Source of the DNA: Anodontia alba
Lineage: Eukaryota > Mollusca > Bivalvia > Lucinida > Lucinidae
Direction: 5' to 3'
Length of the DNA stretch: 64,000 nucleotides
Assembly (NCBI GenBank): GCA_964016985.1
Contig: OZ024821.1
Coordinates: 17,832,293 to 17,896,292, forward strand
The translations under genes and the position numbers were made by a program. Shown here piece by piece: positions 9,963 through 20,106 of the stretch. Below the pieces are notes generated by a model. The model made no database searches, was not told where the DNA came from, and saw only the letters and a program-made list of their open reading frames with translations. Within the stretch, counting starts at the first letter, position 1. Every line of letters begins with the position of its first letter.

Positions 9963-10080
9963 GCTTCTTTTTGTGGAGAAATACTGACAAAATTTCTGGA
10001 TATGCTTTATTTGGAACTATAGTGAATCTTTGAAACTGGTAAGGTATGACTGCACCTTTTTTGGTATTATTTCTTTTCTG

Positions 10081-10295
10081 TTATCCCTTGTCCTGCTGAA
10101 TAATTTAAGATGCCACGCCTACTTATAATTTTCAGCCAATCAGACTACTTGATCCAGATTGTTGCTTTAAATTTCACATACTTAATGACAAACAGTGCAG
10201 ATCCAGATCAGTTGGCCTCTTCAGAAGCCAACTGATCAGAATCTACCCTGTTTGCAAAGGCAGGGTATATCTGGGTTCAGCAGGACAAGGGTTAA
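10081..10295. mobile_element. MITE-B copy
   Basis: The ends are ttatcccttgtcctgctgaa and ttcagcaggacaagggttaa. The hairpin core has arms 'agatccagatcagttggc'. The left TTAA is mutated to TTAT. Confidence 0.8.
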
Positions 10296-10452
10296 GAATT
10301 CATTCAATGTACATGCTGGATAGCCAGTACAGGAGCTTTTGAGATTTTAGGGTAAAATTTTAGACTTCAGGTATTAATGTTTTGCTAGTGAAAAATCTCT
10401 GACAAATCGATGTGAATTTAAGTTTTTGTAGTTCAAGGTATTTTTTCATATA

Positions 10453-10660
10453 TTAACCTTTACCACTCTCTTGACTAATTCAGCAGATAACAAACTGATA
10501 CTTTTTTTTATTTTTTCCCAGAAAATAGGCTTTGAAATTTCATGCAAATTGTCTCCTTAGGAGACAATTTGCACAAAATTTCAAAGCCTATTTTCTGAGA
10601 AAAAAAAAAATATATATATATTGTGTTCTGACATTTTTACCCAGAATGCTAAGCATTTAA
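10453..10660. mobile_element. MITE-D copy (CCTTTACCACTCT-ended, palindromic)
   Basis: The left end ttaacctttaccactctc and right end 'cccagaatgctaagcatttaa' bracket a hairpin with arms around 'tttcatgcaaattgtctcct'. The TTAA borders are visible. A family member is repeated many times in this window. Confidence 0.7.
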
Positions 10661-10799
10661 CTGAATGAACAGCTGGCATGAATGGACCTAAAACCTTGTT
10701 GATTGCACCAAGAGCTGAGCTTCAATCAAACACTTGCTACAGTTAATGGCCTAAAGATTTCCAGTGTTAAACAAATGTAATCTGGTATTAATGATGCTT

Positions 10800-10990
10800 A
10801 GCAAATATTCAATGGTGTATGTTCTGGGTACTCATTAGCATAACTCCAAATAAAATTCAAAAAAATATCGTTGATTTTCTAATTTCTCCCCTCAAAATCA
10901 TGTTGTTTTACTCACTAGAAGCAGCTCACTGAGGCACTTCTAATGAGTACCCAAAACATATATTTTCTTGGAGAAAAAAGAAAACTACTG
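10800..10990. mobile_element. MITE-A-type copies (two degraded)
   Basis: Two partial core-A palindromes lie in a row, the second with 'gaagcagctcactgaggcac' and 'gagtacccaaaacatat'. The ends are not clear. A 50-bp scrap of SINE-A tail follows at about 11015-11065. Confidence 0.5.
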
Positions 10991-11358
10991 AACTGACTTT
11001 TTATTTGATTTGTACTATAACGGCCAAGTCAACCCTATTAAGGTCATGTTGAGCTGTTATTTAGCTACCTCTCTTATCTAGACATTCATTAGCAATTCCA
11101 ATGAATTTCATGTAGAAATAAGAAAATGGGTTACCCAGAATAAGCTTCACATAACAGCCCTGAGTAATGGGACTGACAGGCCCAAGGCTAATAGTGTGAA
11201 CCTAGATCAGACACCATGTTCTGAGATGCTGCAGAGGGCATCGTCTGATCAAGTATACTGTTTGCCAATCATCCACCAGTGTTTAGAAACATTGACAGAT
11301 AGACAAATGGGTTCAATTGTTTTTGAGAAGCATGGTAAAGATATTTAAAAATAATGCC

Positions 11359-11584
11359 TTAACCCTTAAAGCGCCAAGAAAAACTGCATCTGAAAATGTC
11401 ATCTGTTTATGTCGTCTGCTGAATATTCCTGCAGACTTTTCAAACCTATTTTTGCATACAGGCAAACAATGTGGACCCTGATCAGTCTCATCTGGGTCCA
11501 CACTGTTTGCAAAAATGACTTTTAAAATCTCAAGCAGATGACAAAGCAGACGACAATAGTTGTGACTGGCGCTTTATGGGTTAA
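11359..11584. mobile_element. MITE-E copy (TTAACCCTTAAAGCGCC-ended)
   Basis: TTAA lies at both borders (11359-11362, 11581-11584). The ends are cccttaaagcgccaagaaaa and 'ggcgctttatggg'. The centre has 'gcaaacaatgtggaccctga' and its complement. Other copies are at 40915-41134 and 42165-42402. Confidence 0.8.
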
Positions 11585-12115
11585 TGACCCTTTTCTCAGG
11601 GAAAGCTCTTATTTGTATAAGTTCTTTGATCATTTGTGATGGTTAAAAGTAAAATTATGAAAACAATAAATGAACTGAATCATGAGAAAACATAGATATA
11701 GAAAAGATGTTTTTTTCAGCTGAAAATTGTTGAAATTTTGCTTATTATTTCAAAACAAGCAGGTGCGATAAAAAAACAACATGTTGTAGGTACACATTTG
11801 TAGTGCTCAGTGAGGTACTTCTACTAAGTACCCACAACATATAGTTTTCATAAAGAAATAATAATAATAATAAAAACAATTCCTGTCACCCTTCTCTGAA
11901 CTAGAGCTATGGAAAACTGCTTTATTGCAAAATAAAACCAGTACAGGTCCATACCAGTGAACAGATTCATGGAATCCAGTCAGTAACTGCATTTGCCTCT
12001 TACATTCTGCATCACCCAATGCTAAGGAGGACCAGGACAGACTGCACATAAGTACAGGTTTACCTTGGTGCTGCTTGCACAGACAGAGGGCCAGTTTTGA
12101 AAGTTCTCATGAATC

Positions 12116-12345
12116 TATCAGCTCGAGATAAGGCATTTTTCTTTTTGTTGTTGTTGTTGTTGTTTTTCAATGGGTATTGACAGCTTTCTTCTTTCCCCAC
12201 AAAAACATAGGTTGTGGGTACTCATTAGAAGTGCCTCACTCAAGAGCCTCACTGAGTGAGGCACTTCTAATGAGTACCCATAATGTATGTTTTTGTGAAG
12301 AAAAGTATTTATATGGATACGCCTCCTATCTGGAGCAATGCATGA
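12116..12345. mobile_element. MITE-A copy with near-perfect core-A hairpin
   Basis: The ends match the 'agctc.agataagg' and 'cttatctggagc' type. The hairpin arms flank 12235-12250 and read 'gtgggtactcattagaagtg' and its complement. A (ttg)n tract lies at 12146-12163. Confidence 0.65.
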
Positions 12346-12459
12346 TGGGATCATATGGTAACCTGTTGCTATATGTTAGTTGTTTTATTTACCATTACTA
12401 ATGGATTTTACAGGATACAGCCTCAAAAATGCATTATGCAACACTGTTTCTAGCTATGT

Positions 12460-12639
12460 CAGAGCCATAGTTCCAGATAAGGCATTTTTTTTTTTTTTTT
12501 TCAAATGGAAAAATTCTGAAACTTTTCTTATTTCTCCACAAAAACATATGTTGTGAGTACTCATTAGAAGCACCTCACTAACGTATACTGACATCATATA
12601 TGTTTTTGTGGAGAAATAAAAAAAAATATTGTGTAGATA
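12460..12639. mobile_element. MITE-A copy, right end missing
   Basis: The left end is gccatagttccagataaggc. The interior has the core-A sequence and a poly-T tract. The right side runs into the pogo-like element at 12640. Confidence 0.6.
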
Positions 12640-12812
12640 CAGTGGACTCTCATTATCTCACTCCATTCCAAGGCATCATAATTTTCAGTTTGATATAACA
12701 GCAGTTTGAGATAACAGGAGTTATAAGCAAAACTAAATCAACTTGATCAAAAGTTTAGTTTGACTTAAGCTGTAGTTTGAGTTATCAGCATTTGAGATCG
12801 CGAGAGTCAACT
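12640..12812. mobile_element. pogo/Tigger-like MITE
   Basis: The left end is TA|cagtggactctcattatctc and the right end 'gagatcgcgagagtcaactg'. CAGT ends and TA targets are typical of pogo-group elements. There is no transposase. A second member is at 29807-29996. Confidence 0.65.
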
Positions 12813-14330
12813 GTTTAGGAAACAGGGCTCTGTAAATTCTGAAATCTGAATTGGTCCAGCCGATGACGATGATGTCATCAATGAGCCCATTTCCAAAAAA
12901 AAATATAATATCACCTGTCACGAAAACTAATGAAAATTGGCAGTCCTATAACCTTTTAAATAATACACCTCAACTCTGTTATATGACTGAAGTCTGGATA
13001 TAACGAGCATGATCAAAGCTGGCATCATCAATAAATACAGTCAGACATGTAAAAAGAAAGAAAGACACAAGAACAAAAAAAGGCAAGATTTTGTTGTTAT
13101 TCCCATCTCCGCAGGGCTTTCTTAGATAACTATTTATAAACAACTGATTCCCGTATTGAGTAAGCATGAAGACGGCGGGAAACAGGAGAGACGGAACGAA
13201 ACGACTTTCATGGACCTAATTAGGTCTAATAAAAAAAAAAAAGGCCTGCGCCACAGGCCGTTTTGCAGTTTTCAATGTTTCAAGATCTGACCAGACTGCT
13301 TAAATTTTAAGCACTGACCAATCTTGTCTAGCGCAAGTGGTGCATTACTTATTTTTACCGTGAAATCTATCTTGAATTATACTCGCGTGTTACGGCCGTC
13401 AAAAAAAAAGCAAACAATAAAACCCAGATCAGACGCCATTGTATGCGCCATCTAATCAGGACGTACACGGTTTGGGAATTAATTTATCAAATCTGGGACT
13501 GACAAACCGTGTTGATCAAAACAAAAAAGAAGAGGAAGAAAATGGGTGTGTTCAAGCAGTGCATTCTTTTATCACTCTCAGTTAAAGCAACCTTTGATCT
13601 TTTGGACAGGCCGACTGCACCTGATGTTTTGCAGTCTCAGTGTATTCACATGTGTCACACAAACGACTACCGTTACTGATGATTCGTGTTAATCACTTGT
13701 TTACCGCACAAAAGACAGTGAAGTGTTAATTTTTTGACAATGTTTGGATAATATCGTAATTAATTTGTGCTGCGGTAGGTTACCACTATTCATCTGTCTC
13801 TCCAACATGTCAAATGACTGTTTAGAGCCTTTTAACTACCATAATATCGCATTTAAATGGTGCGCGGACATTGTCAGTTTGGGAAGACTTGACCGTTTGT
13901 GATTTTTTATACATTATTGATTCCTGAAGGGAAAAAATGGGATTCAAGGCACAAACCTGTTGGACCGAATTATTAGCATTTTGGAGTGTTTGAAACCCGT
14001 CCAGAATTCTTATTTTCGGTCCATACTCGCTATTTTTCCAGTTTTCCGGAGCCCTGATAGGAAATATTGTGGAAAAGAGGAGAAATTGGAACATTTTTTC
14101 TCTTTTCCACAATATTTTGTTAGATTTCCATTTTAAAAACAGGAACCAGATTTTCACTTCGAGAAAAGCGGTTATTTGAGGTAAGCTAAGTCATGATAAT
14201 GAGAGTGGACTATATCCCCTTTTATCTGTAGAGCTCTAGATAAGGTCCTATATTACACATCTGAAGCTATTTCTTGTAACTTCTGTAGGGAAATATAGTT
14301 CATAATTCCAAGGAGAAAATATTTCTTTCA
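12813..14330. other. Intron stretch without recognised genes
   Basis: Visible only are a further pogo-like end near 12965-13010, a 'ggcctgcgccacaggcc' hairpin near 13243, a core-N type hairpin around 13418-13500 and AT-rich filler. The longest open frame here (minus 13822-14157) has no family resemblance and starts inside low-complexity sequence, so I do not call it. Confidence 0.45.
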
Positions 14331-14574
14331 GGGCCCAGTTGTTCAAAGCGTTGTTAGCTTAACAAGCTCATTAAGGGTCATTTCGTTAACTGTTTTAGCA
14401 GATTCAATATACAATATTATGATATTTTTTGCTGAAAAAATATGAGTAGCTTTTGCAATGCAAAAGCTACTCACATTTTTTCAGCAAAAAATTTCAACAT
14501 ATTTGCGTATCACTTGATGTAAATTTTAACGAATCGTTAACTAACGACATCGTTAGCTTTGAACAACTGGGCCC
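14331..14574. mobile_element. MITE-C copy, well preserved
   Basis: The ends gggcccagttgttcaaagc and gctttgaacaactgggccc are near-perfect inverted repeats. The central hairpin around 14430-14490 has arms 'gagtagcttttgcaatgc' and its complement. Confidence 0.85.
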
Positions 14575-14859
14575 AGAACGCTATCATCCCACATGACAAG
14601 TGTAGATGACGTAACGCCACAAAACTTATTGACGTCATTTGAAAGAGCTTAACAGAATCTGACAAAATTAAATCAATTTCATGATATGTAATATAAAATA
14701 ATACATTCCGAGTTTAAGATATGGGAAACATTTCCCTCAAGACTTGCAAATCTTAGAACAAACTCGTGCTATGTACTCGTTTATCGGATTTGGAAATCTC
14801 TCTGGAAATATTTCCTGTATTTAAAACTCAGGGTGCAATAACTTCTATTTATTCAAGTT

Positions 14860-15020
14860 CTATATATATATTTTTTTTAATTTCTCCATGAAAATGTATG
14901 CTGTAGTTACTCATCAGAAGTGAGTCTGGGAGGTCCTTCTAATCAGTAACAACATTATTATGCATTCACAGAGAAATAAGAAAAAAGTTACATGGCTAAC
15001 CCCTCTTACCTACAGCTCTG
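14860..15020. mobile_element. MITE-A-type copy, degraded
   Basis: Contains 'tttctccatgaaaa' and 'gagaaataagaaaaa' arms around a diverged core-A, then 'cctcttacctacagctctg', a mutated family end. Confidence 0.5.
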
Positions 15021-15124
15021 TATACTGTACAGCCATTGAACTGTATTTATATTTAACATTTTTTATGCATAACTCTAGATAAAATCTATTTCTTGACAAC
15101 AAAACCTTTTTCCACAAAGACATC

Positions 15125-15337
15125 TGAGCTGGGGCACATCATTTCCTACAATATTGCAATTGCACCCAGCATCTGAGCAGTCTGATCAGTCTTTGCAGGG
15201 CACTCTATGGGTAGCCAGGGATCTAAAGCGTCTGCAGGTTGACACTAAAGACTGATCAGCTTGTGTGGATGCACAGGCTGATCTGAGTCTTTGCTAGAAA
15301 CACATGGGATATTGTAGGAAATGCTGTGCCCCAACTC
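15125..15337. mobile_element. MITE-H, nested in a MITE-A-type palindrome
   Basis: The left end gagctggggcacatcatttc and right end 'gaaatgctgtgccccaactc' are inverted repeats, extending into 'ctacaatat'/'atattgtag'. The flanks 'tccacaaagacatct' and 'acatgtcatgggtactcatc' together look like a split core-A arm. Confidence 0.65.
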
Positions 15338-16065
15338 ACATGTCATGGGTACTCATCAGAAATGCCCAAGGCAGCTGTACTCCATAATCAAAACACTGGT
15401 TTTCACTGAGCAATCAGGAAAAAAAAAAAAAAGTATTTTATCTGGATCTCTTATCAGAGCAATGAGTTTGGATTGCTGAGCAGAGTGCTATTTCTTTTTC
15501 TTTTTTTTTTATCTTACTGCAGATATCTTTTTCAAACATTTGAAATATCATCTTAATTTCTTTTTATCTTTCAGCAGCTGAACTTACTGTAGTATGGCAA
15601 CAAAAACTCTTTGTCTGCTGAAACTCCTGTAGTATGGTAACCCTATATTCCAACTAGTGCACAGGTATGATTTCAAGGTAAATAATTATATCACATATAT
15701 GGAACTATTTTAGTAATAGCTAAGGGAAATATAATCCAAAATTCCTTGCAGGAAATGTTTCTTCATAGAGTAAGGAAATAGTTCTTTTAAAACGCTATCA
15801 CACCATGTGACAAGAATGGATGTTGTTATGCCACAAAACCGACAAAAGAGCTTTATACAGAATCTAAAGGGAAAGAAATGCAGGTTTTCCTGGAGAAATA
15901 GGGAAAATATTTACCTGGTACACCTTCTTATCTAGAGCTATAGATATCCAATCAGTGGCACTCGATGTAACAAACAGATTGGTCCAAGATTCCTAGGTGA
16001 GTGTAGAGATATAAATTATTCTGTGAATTCATAGTTCTAGACAAGATGGGTTATCAAGTTTGTTT
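15338..16065. other. Intron stretch, degraded repeat debris
   Basis: Poly-T and poly-A tracts, remains of MITE-A ends ('cttatcagagcaatg' near 15450, 'cttatctagagctatag' near 15930) and no coding signal. Confidence 0.4.
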
Positions 16066-16385
16066 GTTTCTTCAAGTTGAGGTTTTATGGTCGTCAACCC
16101 ATTGGGCTCATGTCCTGCGCTGTCAGTTTAAACTACACACACTCTTCCTGGGCAGATTTAGTCCTACAAGCGCTTAACCAGTATGTGTGCACATACTTTC
16201 AGCAGTAGCTGACAACTGCCATTCTTGAATCAGTGGAAGGAGGAGAATGAATGTAGAAATGATTTCATAATCAATCGATTTCATAATCAATCTCCCTAAA
16301 AGTTATGTGGCCAAGATAGGGTTGGAATTCCCCACCCCTGGATCTGCAGTCAAACATGCTACAACCTGTGCTATGGAGTCCGCGA
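16066..16385 (-). mobile_element. SINE-A copy 4, old and diverged
   Basis: Starts with gtttgtttgtttcttcaagttgagg on the plus strand side (the SINE tail read in reverse) and keeps the body motifs 'gacaactgcc' and 'ttcttgaatcagtgg'. The tRNA-like head is badly decayed. It ends about 50 bp from the splice donor of the exon at 16433. Confidence 0.7.
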
Positions 16386-16432
16386 GTTTATGGTCAATAT
16401 TTTTTTATTTCTCCTCAGTTATGTTAACTTAC

Positions 16433-16558
16433 CTGGGGCAGAGAAGAAGACAAAATCATTGCCTTCAGGTGCTGAGATCCCAAGGTTCTGTAGAATGCCA
16501 TTATACTGAGTCTCGATCACTTCATTCTGCCTGTCTACGCCAGCCCAACGTTGTTTGC
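16433..16558 (-). CDS. LAMC1: Laminin gamma chain, exon g: first part of L4 domain
   Basis: The acceptor is tttgcag above 16558 and the donor gtaagt below 16433; both junctions are phase 1. The exon encodes KQRWAGVDRQNEVIETQYNG and ends with SAPEGNDFVFFSAP. It joins in frame to the L4 core exon (FFSAP-ARYLG), as in other gamma chains where 'YF.AP..FLG' spans this point. A plus-strand open frame across it is a shadow. Confidence 0.9.
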
Positions 16559-16867
16559 CTGCAAACATACACATATATCAGCCAAGTTCTGTGAAAATTT
16601 AAAGGGACTAGATACACGTTCAGGGGAGGCAACTTTTCTGAAAAGTGGTCTTCTCTGAAAGGAAAGGTTCACTTACAAGGGAGGCAACTCTTGTCAAAAT
16701 TGTTTTTGACTCACTTCTGAAACGTGGTCTTCTCTAAAAGGAAAGAATTTTAGAGTAGATCCTGTTCAGAAAAGCAAAGAGGAAGTCATTAAAGTTGTCT
16801 CCTTGTAAAAGATGGCAGAAAATCTACTTAGTATATCCTGTCCCCTTAACAGAAAAGCTCTTGATGA

Positions 16868-17035
16868 TACGATGATGATAATTTGGTGTTTTCCATCCCT
16901 TTCAACATCACTTAAGTCATATCGAGATGATGGAAGTGTGATAATGAAAGGCTCTGTGCAATTAAGTGGCATATAGTAATGAGCAGGATTCCGAGTGGGA
17001 TTCGAACCCAGGACCTCGTGATCTGAAGTTGGAAG
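16868..17035 (-). mobile_element. SINE-B copy 3, head cut by MITE-A
   Basis: The body matches the SINE-B copies at 9271-9962 and a B-box-like 'gggttcgaatcccactcg' lies on the minus strand. The A-box side is missing where the MITE-A element begins at 17036. Confidence 0.75.
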
Positions 17036-17228
17036 CATAGCAACAGATAAGAGGGGGTATCCACATAATATTTTTCTTATTTCTCGACGAAAACATATGT
17101 TGTGGGTACTCATTAGAAGCGCCTCACCGAGGCGCTTCTAATGAGTACCCACAACATATGTTTTCGTTGAGAAATAAGAAAGATCACAGCATTTTTCGGA
17201 TGAAAAAAGCGCCTTATCTGTTGCTATG
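17036..17228. mobile_element. MITE-A copy, best preserved (193 bp)
   Basis: Perfect 16-bp terminal inverted repeats catagcaacagataag (17036-17051) and its complement (17213-17228). The inside is a hairpin with arms of about 55 bp (17069-17182) reading 'gtgggtactcattagaagcg' and its complement, nearly without mismatches. Confidence 0.85.
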
Positions 17229-17507
17229 TGGAAGTGGTAACCACTCAGAAACCCAGACACTTCACAAAAGCTCTTGAGCACTCTTTTCCACCACACAAGT
17301 TGTGACAATTCACATGAAATATCCAACCTTTTTTGTCTGCAAAATATAAAACATCACAATCTGTCATCTGAATTTGCACAGAGACAGCTAAAGGCTAAAA
17401 GTGAACTGCTCATGCTCTGACCAGACTGCACATGTGCAGTCTGGTTAGAGCATAAGCAGTCAAGATAAGCCGAGAGGCAGGATTAGATATACTGTAACTC
17501 ATATTAC

Positions 17508-17644
17508 CTGTTTCAAAGTCTGACGAGATGGTTCTTGGGAAATATCCTGTGGCATTGGTACATATGGACGAGTGACCATAACAGAAACACGACACGCAGC
17601 CATAGGGATTTTCTGCCTCCAAACCAAAGTAACCAGGCTTACAT
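17508..17644 (-). CDS. LAMC1: Laminin gamma chain, exon f: LE half-module leading into L4
   Basis: The acceptor is tttcag above 17644 and the donor gtaata below 17508. It starts with one base completing an Arg codon and ends in phase 1. It encodes CKPGYFGLEAENPYGCVSCF, then CYGHSSICTNATGYFPRTIS, then SDFET. The 'C.CFGHSS.CT.A.GY....I.S.F' string is the gamma-chain border between domain V and L4. Confidence 0.94.
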
Positions 17645-17829
17645 CTGAAACATTGATACAGTGAGCCCTTGTTACAATGACAGCAATTATTGTTCCCCGA
17701 AGATACTGCCATTAAAATGAAGTCGCTGTTGTAAAGAATCCTTAGTGAGCAGAATGATATGTAAGAGCACCTTATTTTGTTCTTACGTCTATATAGAACA
17801 TATGTTTTGGACATTTGTTAGAATTGCCT

Positions 17830-18134
17830 GTTTGTTTGTGTTGAGGTTTTACAGCCCAGTCAACCCAATGGGGTCATGTCCAGCACGGTCAGTTTACCTA
17901 GCCACACGTTTACTGGGCAGGCTTAGTCCTCTAAGTGGTTAACCAGTATTGTGCACATACTTTCGCCAGAAACTGACAACTGCCCTTCTTGAATCAGCGG
18001 AAGGGAGAGAATGACCGTAGAAAAATATTTCATTATCAATCTCCACGAAAGAATGTTGCCGACCTCGGCGGGGGTTGAACCCGCGACCTCCTGGTCTCCA
18101 GTTGGACGACGCATCCAACTGAGCCACCGAGGCC
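17830..18134 (-). mobile_element. SINE-A copy 5, inserted into a core-A palindrome
   Basis: Full SINE-A with a tRNA-like head at the right. A perfect 12-bp target duplication, ttagaattgcct, lies at 17818-17829 and 18135-18146. Removing it would join the two arms of a palindrome ('acatttgttagaattgcc' and its complement). Confidence 0.92.
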
Positions 18135-18231
18135 TTAGAATTGCCTCTGAGGCAATTCTAACAAATATCCAAAACATATTTTTTGAAGTATTATATATGA
18201 TGTTCTTACATAATTTCTGATTAAGAGATGA

Positions 18232-18322
18232 ACAAAATTTGTTATAATGATAATTTGACTTATACAAAAACCTTCTCAAAAGGTTTTTGTATAAGTCAAA
18301 TTATCATTATAACAAATTTTGT
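18232..18322. repeat. Perfect 43-bp inverted repeat with 5-nt loop
   Basis: The arms are 18232-18274 and 18280-18322, with the loop ctcaa at 18275-18279. I find no mismatch over 43 bp. The left arm begins acaaaatttgttataatg. It does not match the other palindromic families in the window. It lies in a transcribed laminin intron. Confidence 0.9.
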
Positions 18323-19119
18323 CATTGTATGGAATGTCGGTATGAAGAGGATTGATCATATTCAACAGAGGGCTTGTACAGAAGGTGTATTTGATGAAAA
18401 CATATAGACCTTACCATAGTTACCCTAAGTAAAATAAATCTTCACCGACTCGAAACACTGATGAATTGTTTACCATCAAACTCGTTATAGAGTCCTATGG
18501 AAATTCTTCCAATTTTTAGGGATATTTTAGGAATGATTTCTTTCATTTTATCATAAAAATGTGTATACTCATTACAATTCTTTCACTGAGACAATCTAAT
18601 GCAGTGCTCTAGATAAGGTTTTGTACAAGTATTTTACTCCCTGCTTTAAAGCTTAATGCTGAATGGCCTATTTGCAGTGCTTAACTATTAAAGCACATTG
18701 CAAAATTGTGGCATATAGAATTCTTTTTTTTTTTCCAAGGAAAATAAGACTGTTAGGCAGACAATTCATATGAAATGCCAAGCCTTAATTTCTCTGAAAA
18801 ATCAGGATTTTTGTCCGCTGCATTTGTCATCAGTACTATAAATGTTAAATCCTTTCTGAGATAATGTACTGATACTACCCACAAAAGACTCATTCTGTTG
18901 AAAATTGCTTAAGATATATAGAAGTAAATGTACATGTATACCCCCTAAATTTGATATCAGTGCTAAAATAAAAAATATCATTGAGTATGTTTACCCTCTC
19001 AGCTATAATTTGAATACAGACTTTTGAAAAAAAAAAAATTAAAGCTGAAATATCCTTTACTCCCTCTTATCTGGAGCTCTGTAATGAGTACACTTGGCAC
19101 ACTATCATTTTATAGACAA

Positions 19120-19430
19120 CAGAAAGCACATCATGAAAACATGCCTATATAAATTTTGACCCCCTTAAGCCCCACTTTTATACAGTAAAACTGGGGTTTA
19201 CAGAGGTATACATTATTTTCTTATTTCTGCTCAAAAACATAGATTGTGGGTACTCTTTAGATCCACCTCGCTGAGGCAGTTCTAACACATACCCACAATC
19301 TATGTTAAGAGCAGAAATATGAAAAATATCAGTTTTTTATATGAAAATTTTTATTTTTTGGAGGTGAAATTTTCTATATATTTGAATTGGCATGTTTCCA
19401 TAATGACATCTCTAAACTATCCTAATTTGC
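19120..19430. mobile_element. MITE-I, second copy (inverted relative to 8958)
   Basis: Contains 'ccccacttttatacagtaaa', a core-A like palindrome around 19250-19310 and the end 'tttgaattggcatgtttcc'. This is the reverse of the order seen at 8958-9240. Confidence 0.5.
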
Positions 19431-19969
19431 CTCCTGACCTGGCACTATGAATAATCCTTTGTGGCTCGAACTACCCTTGAGAAAACTTCCATGGTCCCAA
19501 GAGTTCCCTCTCAAATATTAGCTTTGCCATCATTTTAACAAACATTTTGCAAAGCTGAAATCCTTTCTTTTCCCATACTTTGTTAATTTAGGCAAAAAAG
19601 CTTCAGAACGGTATTATAGAAGGAGAAAATGTACTGGAACAAAAATTATCTTAATTATTGATAGCTGAAGAGACTATCAGCAATAGTTATCAATAGTTGA
19701 AAACACTATCATGATAGCACTATCATGGCAATCACTATCATGATGCATCGATATTTCAATATATAGTTACACTCCTACTTCTAATAAGTTATCAAAAATA
19801 TGTTTTCAGAGAGAAACAAAACAATTATCAATACTTCTAGACTATTAAACACTTTATCTTGAATCAAACTAAAAACGCATTCAATATCTAAAAATGCATT
19901 CAATATCCTTGAGATTTAAACAGCAGACATGTGTAAAAGGTAATCCAATTACTACATAACTGTACATAC

Positions 19970-20077
19970 CTATCACAGTTTTGTCCTTCTACAAACTCTT
20001 TACAAGCACAAGCCCCTGTCTCAGAGTCACACTGGGCATAGTTTTTAAAACTTCCAGCTTCAACACAACCGCATGGC
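19970..20077 (-). CDS. LAMC1: Laminin gamma chain, exon e: LE module of domain V
   Basis: The acceptor is ttttacag above 20077 and the donor gtatgt below 19970. It starts with one base and ends with two bases of Arg codons. It encodes PCGCVEAGSFKNYAQCDSET then GACACKEFVEGQNCD. One LE repeat with standard Cys spacing. The acceptor sits only about 30 bp from the edge of a 1.2-kb minisatellite. Confidence 0.92.
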
Positions 20078-20106
20078 CTGTAAAAGAAAATTGTTCATTT
20101 AAATTT

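Larger units (their letters stand above)
8090..16432. other. 8.3-kb laminin intron, dense in transposons
   Basis: It contains MITE-C (8433-8676, 14331-14574), MITE-I/core-A (8958-9240), SINE-B and nested SINE-A (9271-9962), MITE-B (10081-10295), MITE-D (10453-10660), MITE-A copies, MITE-E (11359-11584), a pogo-like element (12640-12812), MITE-H (15125-15337) and an old SINE-A (16066-16385). No host gene is seen on either strand. Confidence 0.6.
16559..17507. other. Laminin intron with SINE-B, MITE-A and a simple hairpin
   Basis: Contains SINE-B at 16868-17035, MITE-A at 17036-17228, and a hairpin at about 17405-17452 whose arms are 'catgctctgaccagactgca' and its complement around 'catg'. Confidence 0.6.
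17645..19969. other. Laminin intron with nested SINE, a perfect hairpin and MITE debris
   Basis: Holds the split core-A palindrome with SINE-A copy 5 (17795-18180), the 43-bp perfect hairpin (18232-18322), a MITE-D remnant (about 18690-18830), MITE-I (about 19120-19430) and a MITE-G remnant near 19440-19510. The stretches 18323-18690 and 19520-19960 show nothing clear apart from short degenerate repeats of 'ctatcatgatag' near 19690-19745. Confidence 0.55.

Noticed and set aside
16307..16594. Plus-strand 95-codon open frame over the laminin L4 exon
   Set aside because: It is the shadow of exon g on the other strand and runs into SINE debris.
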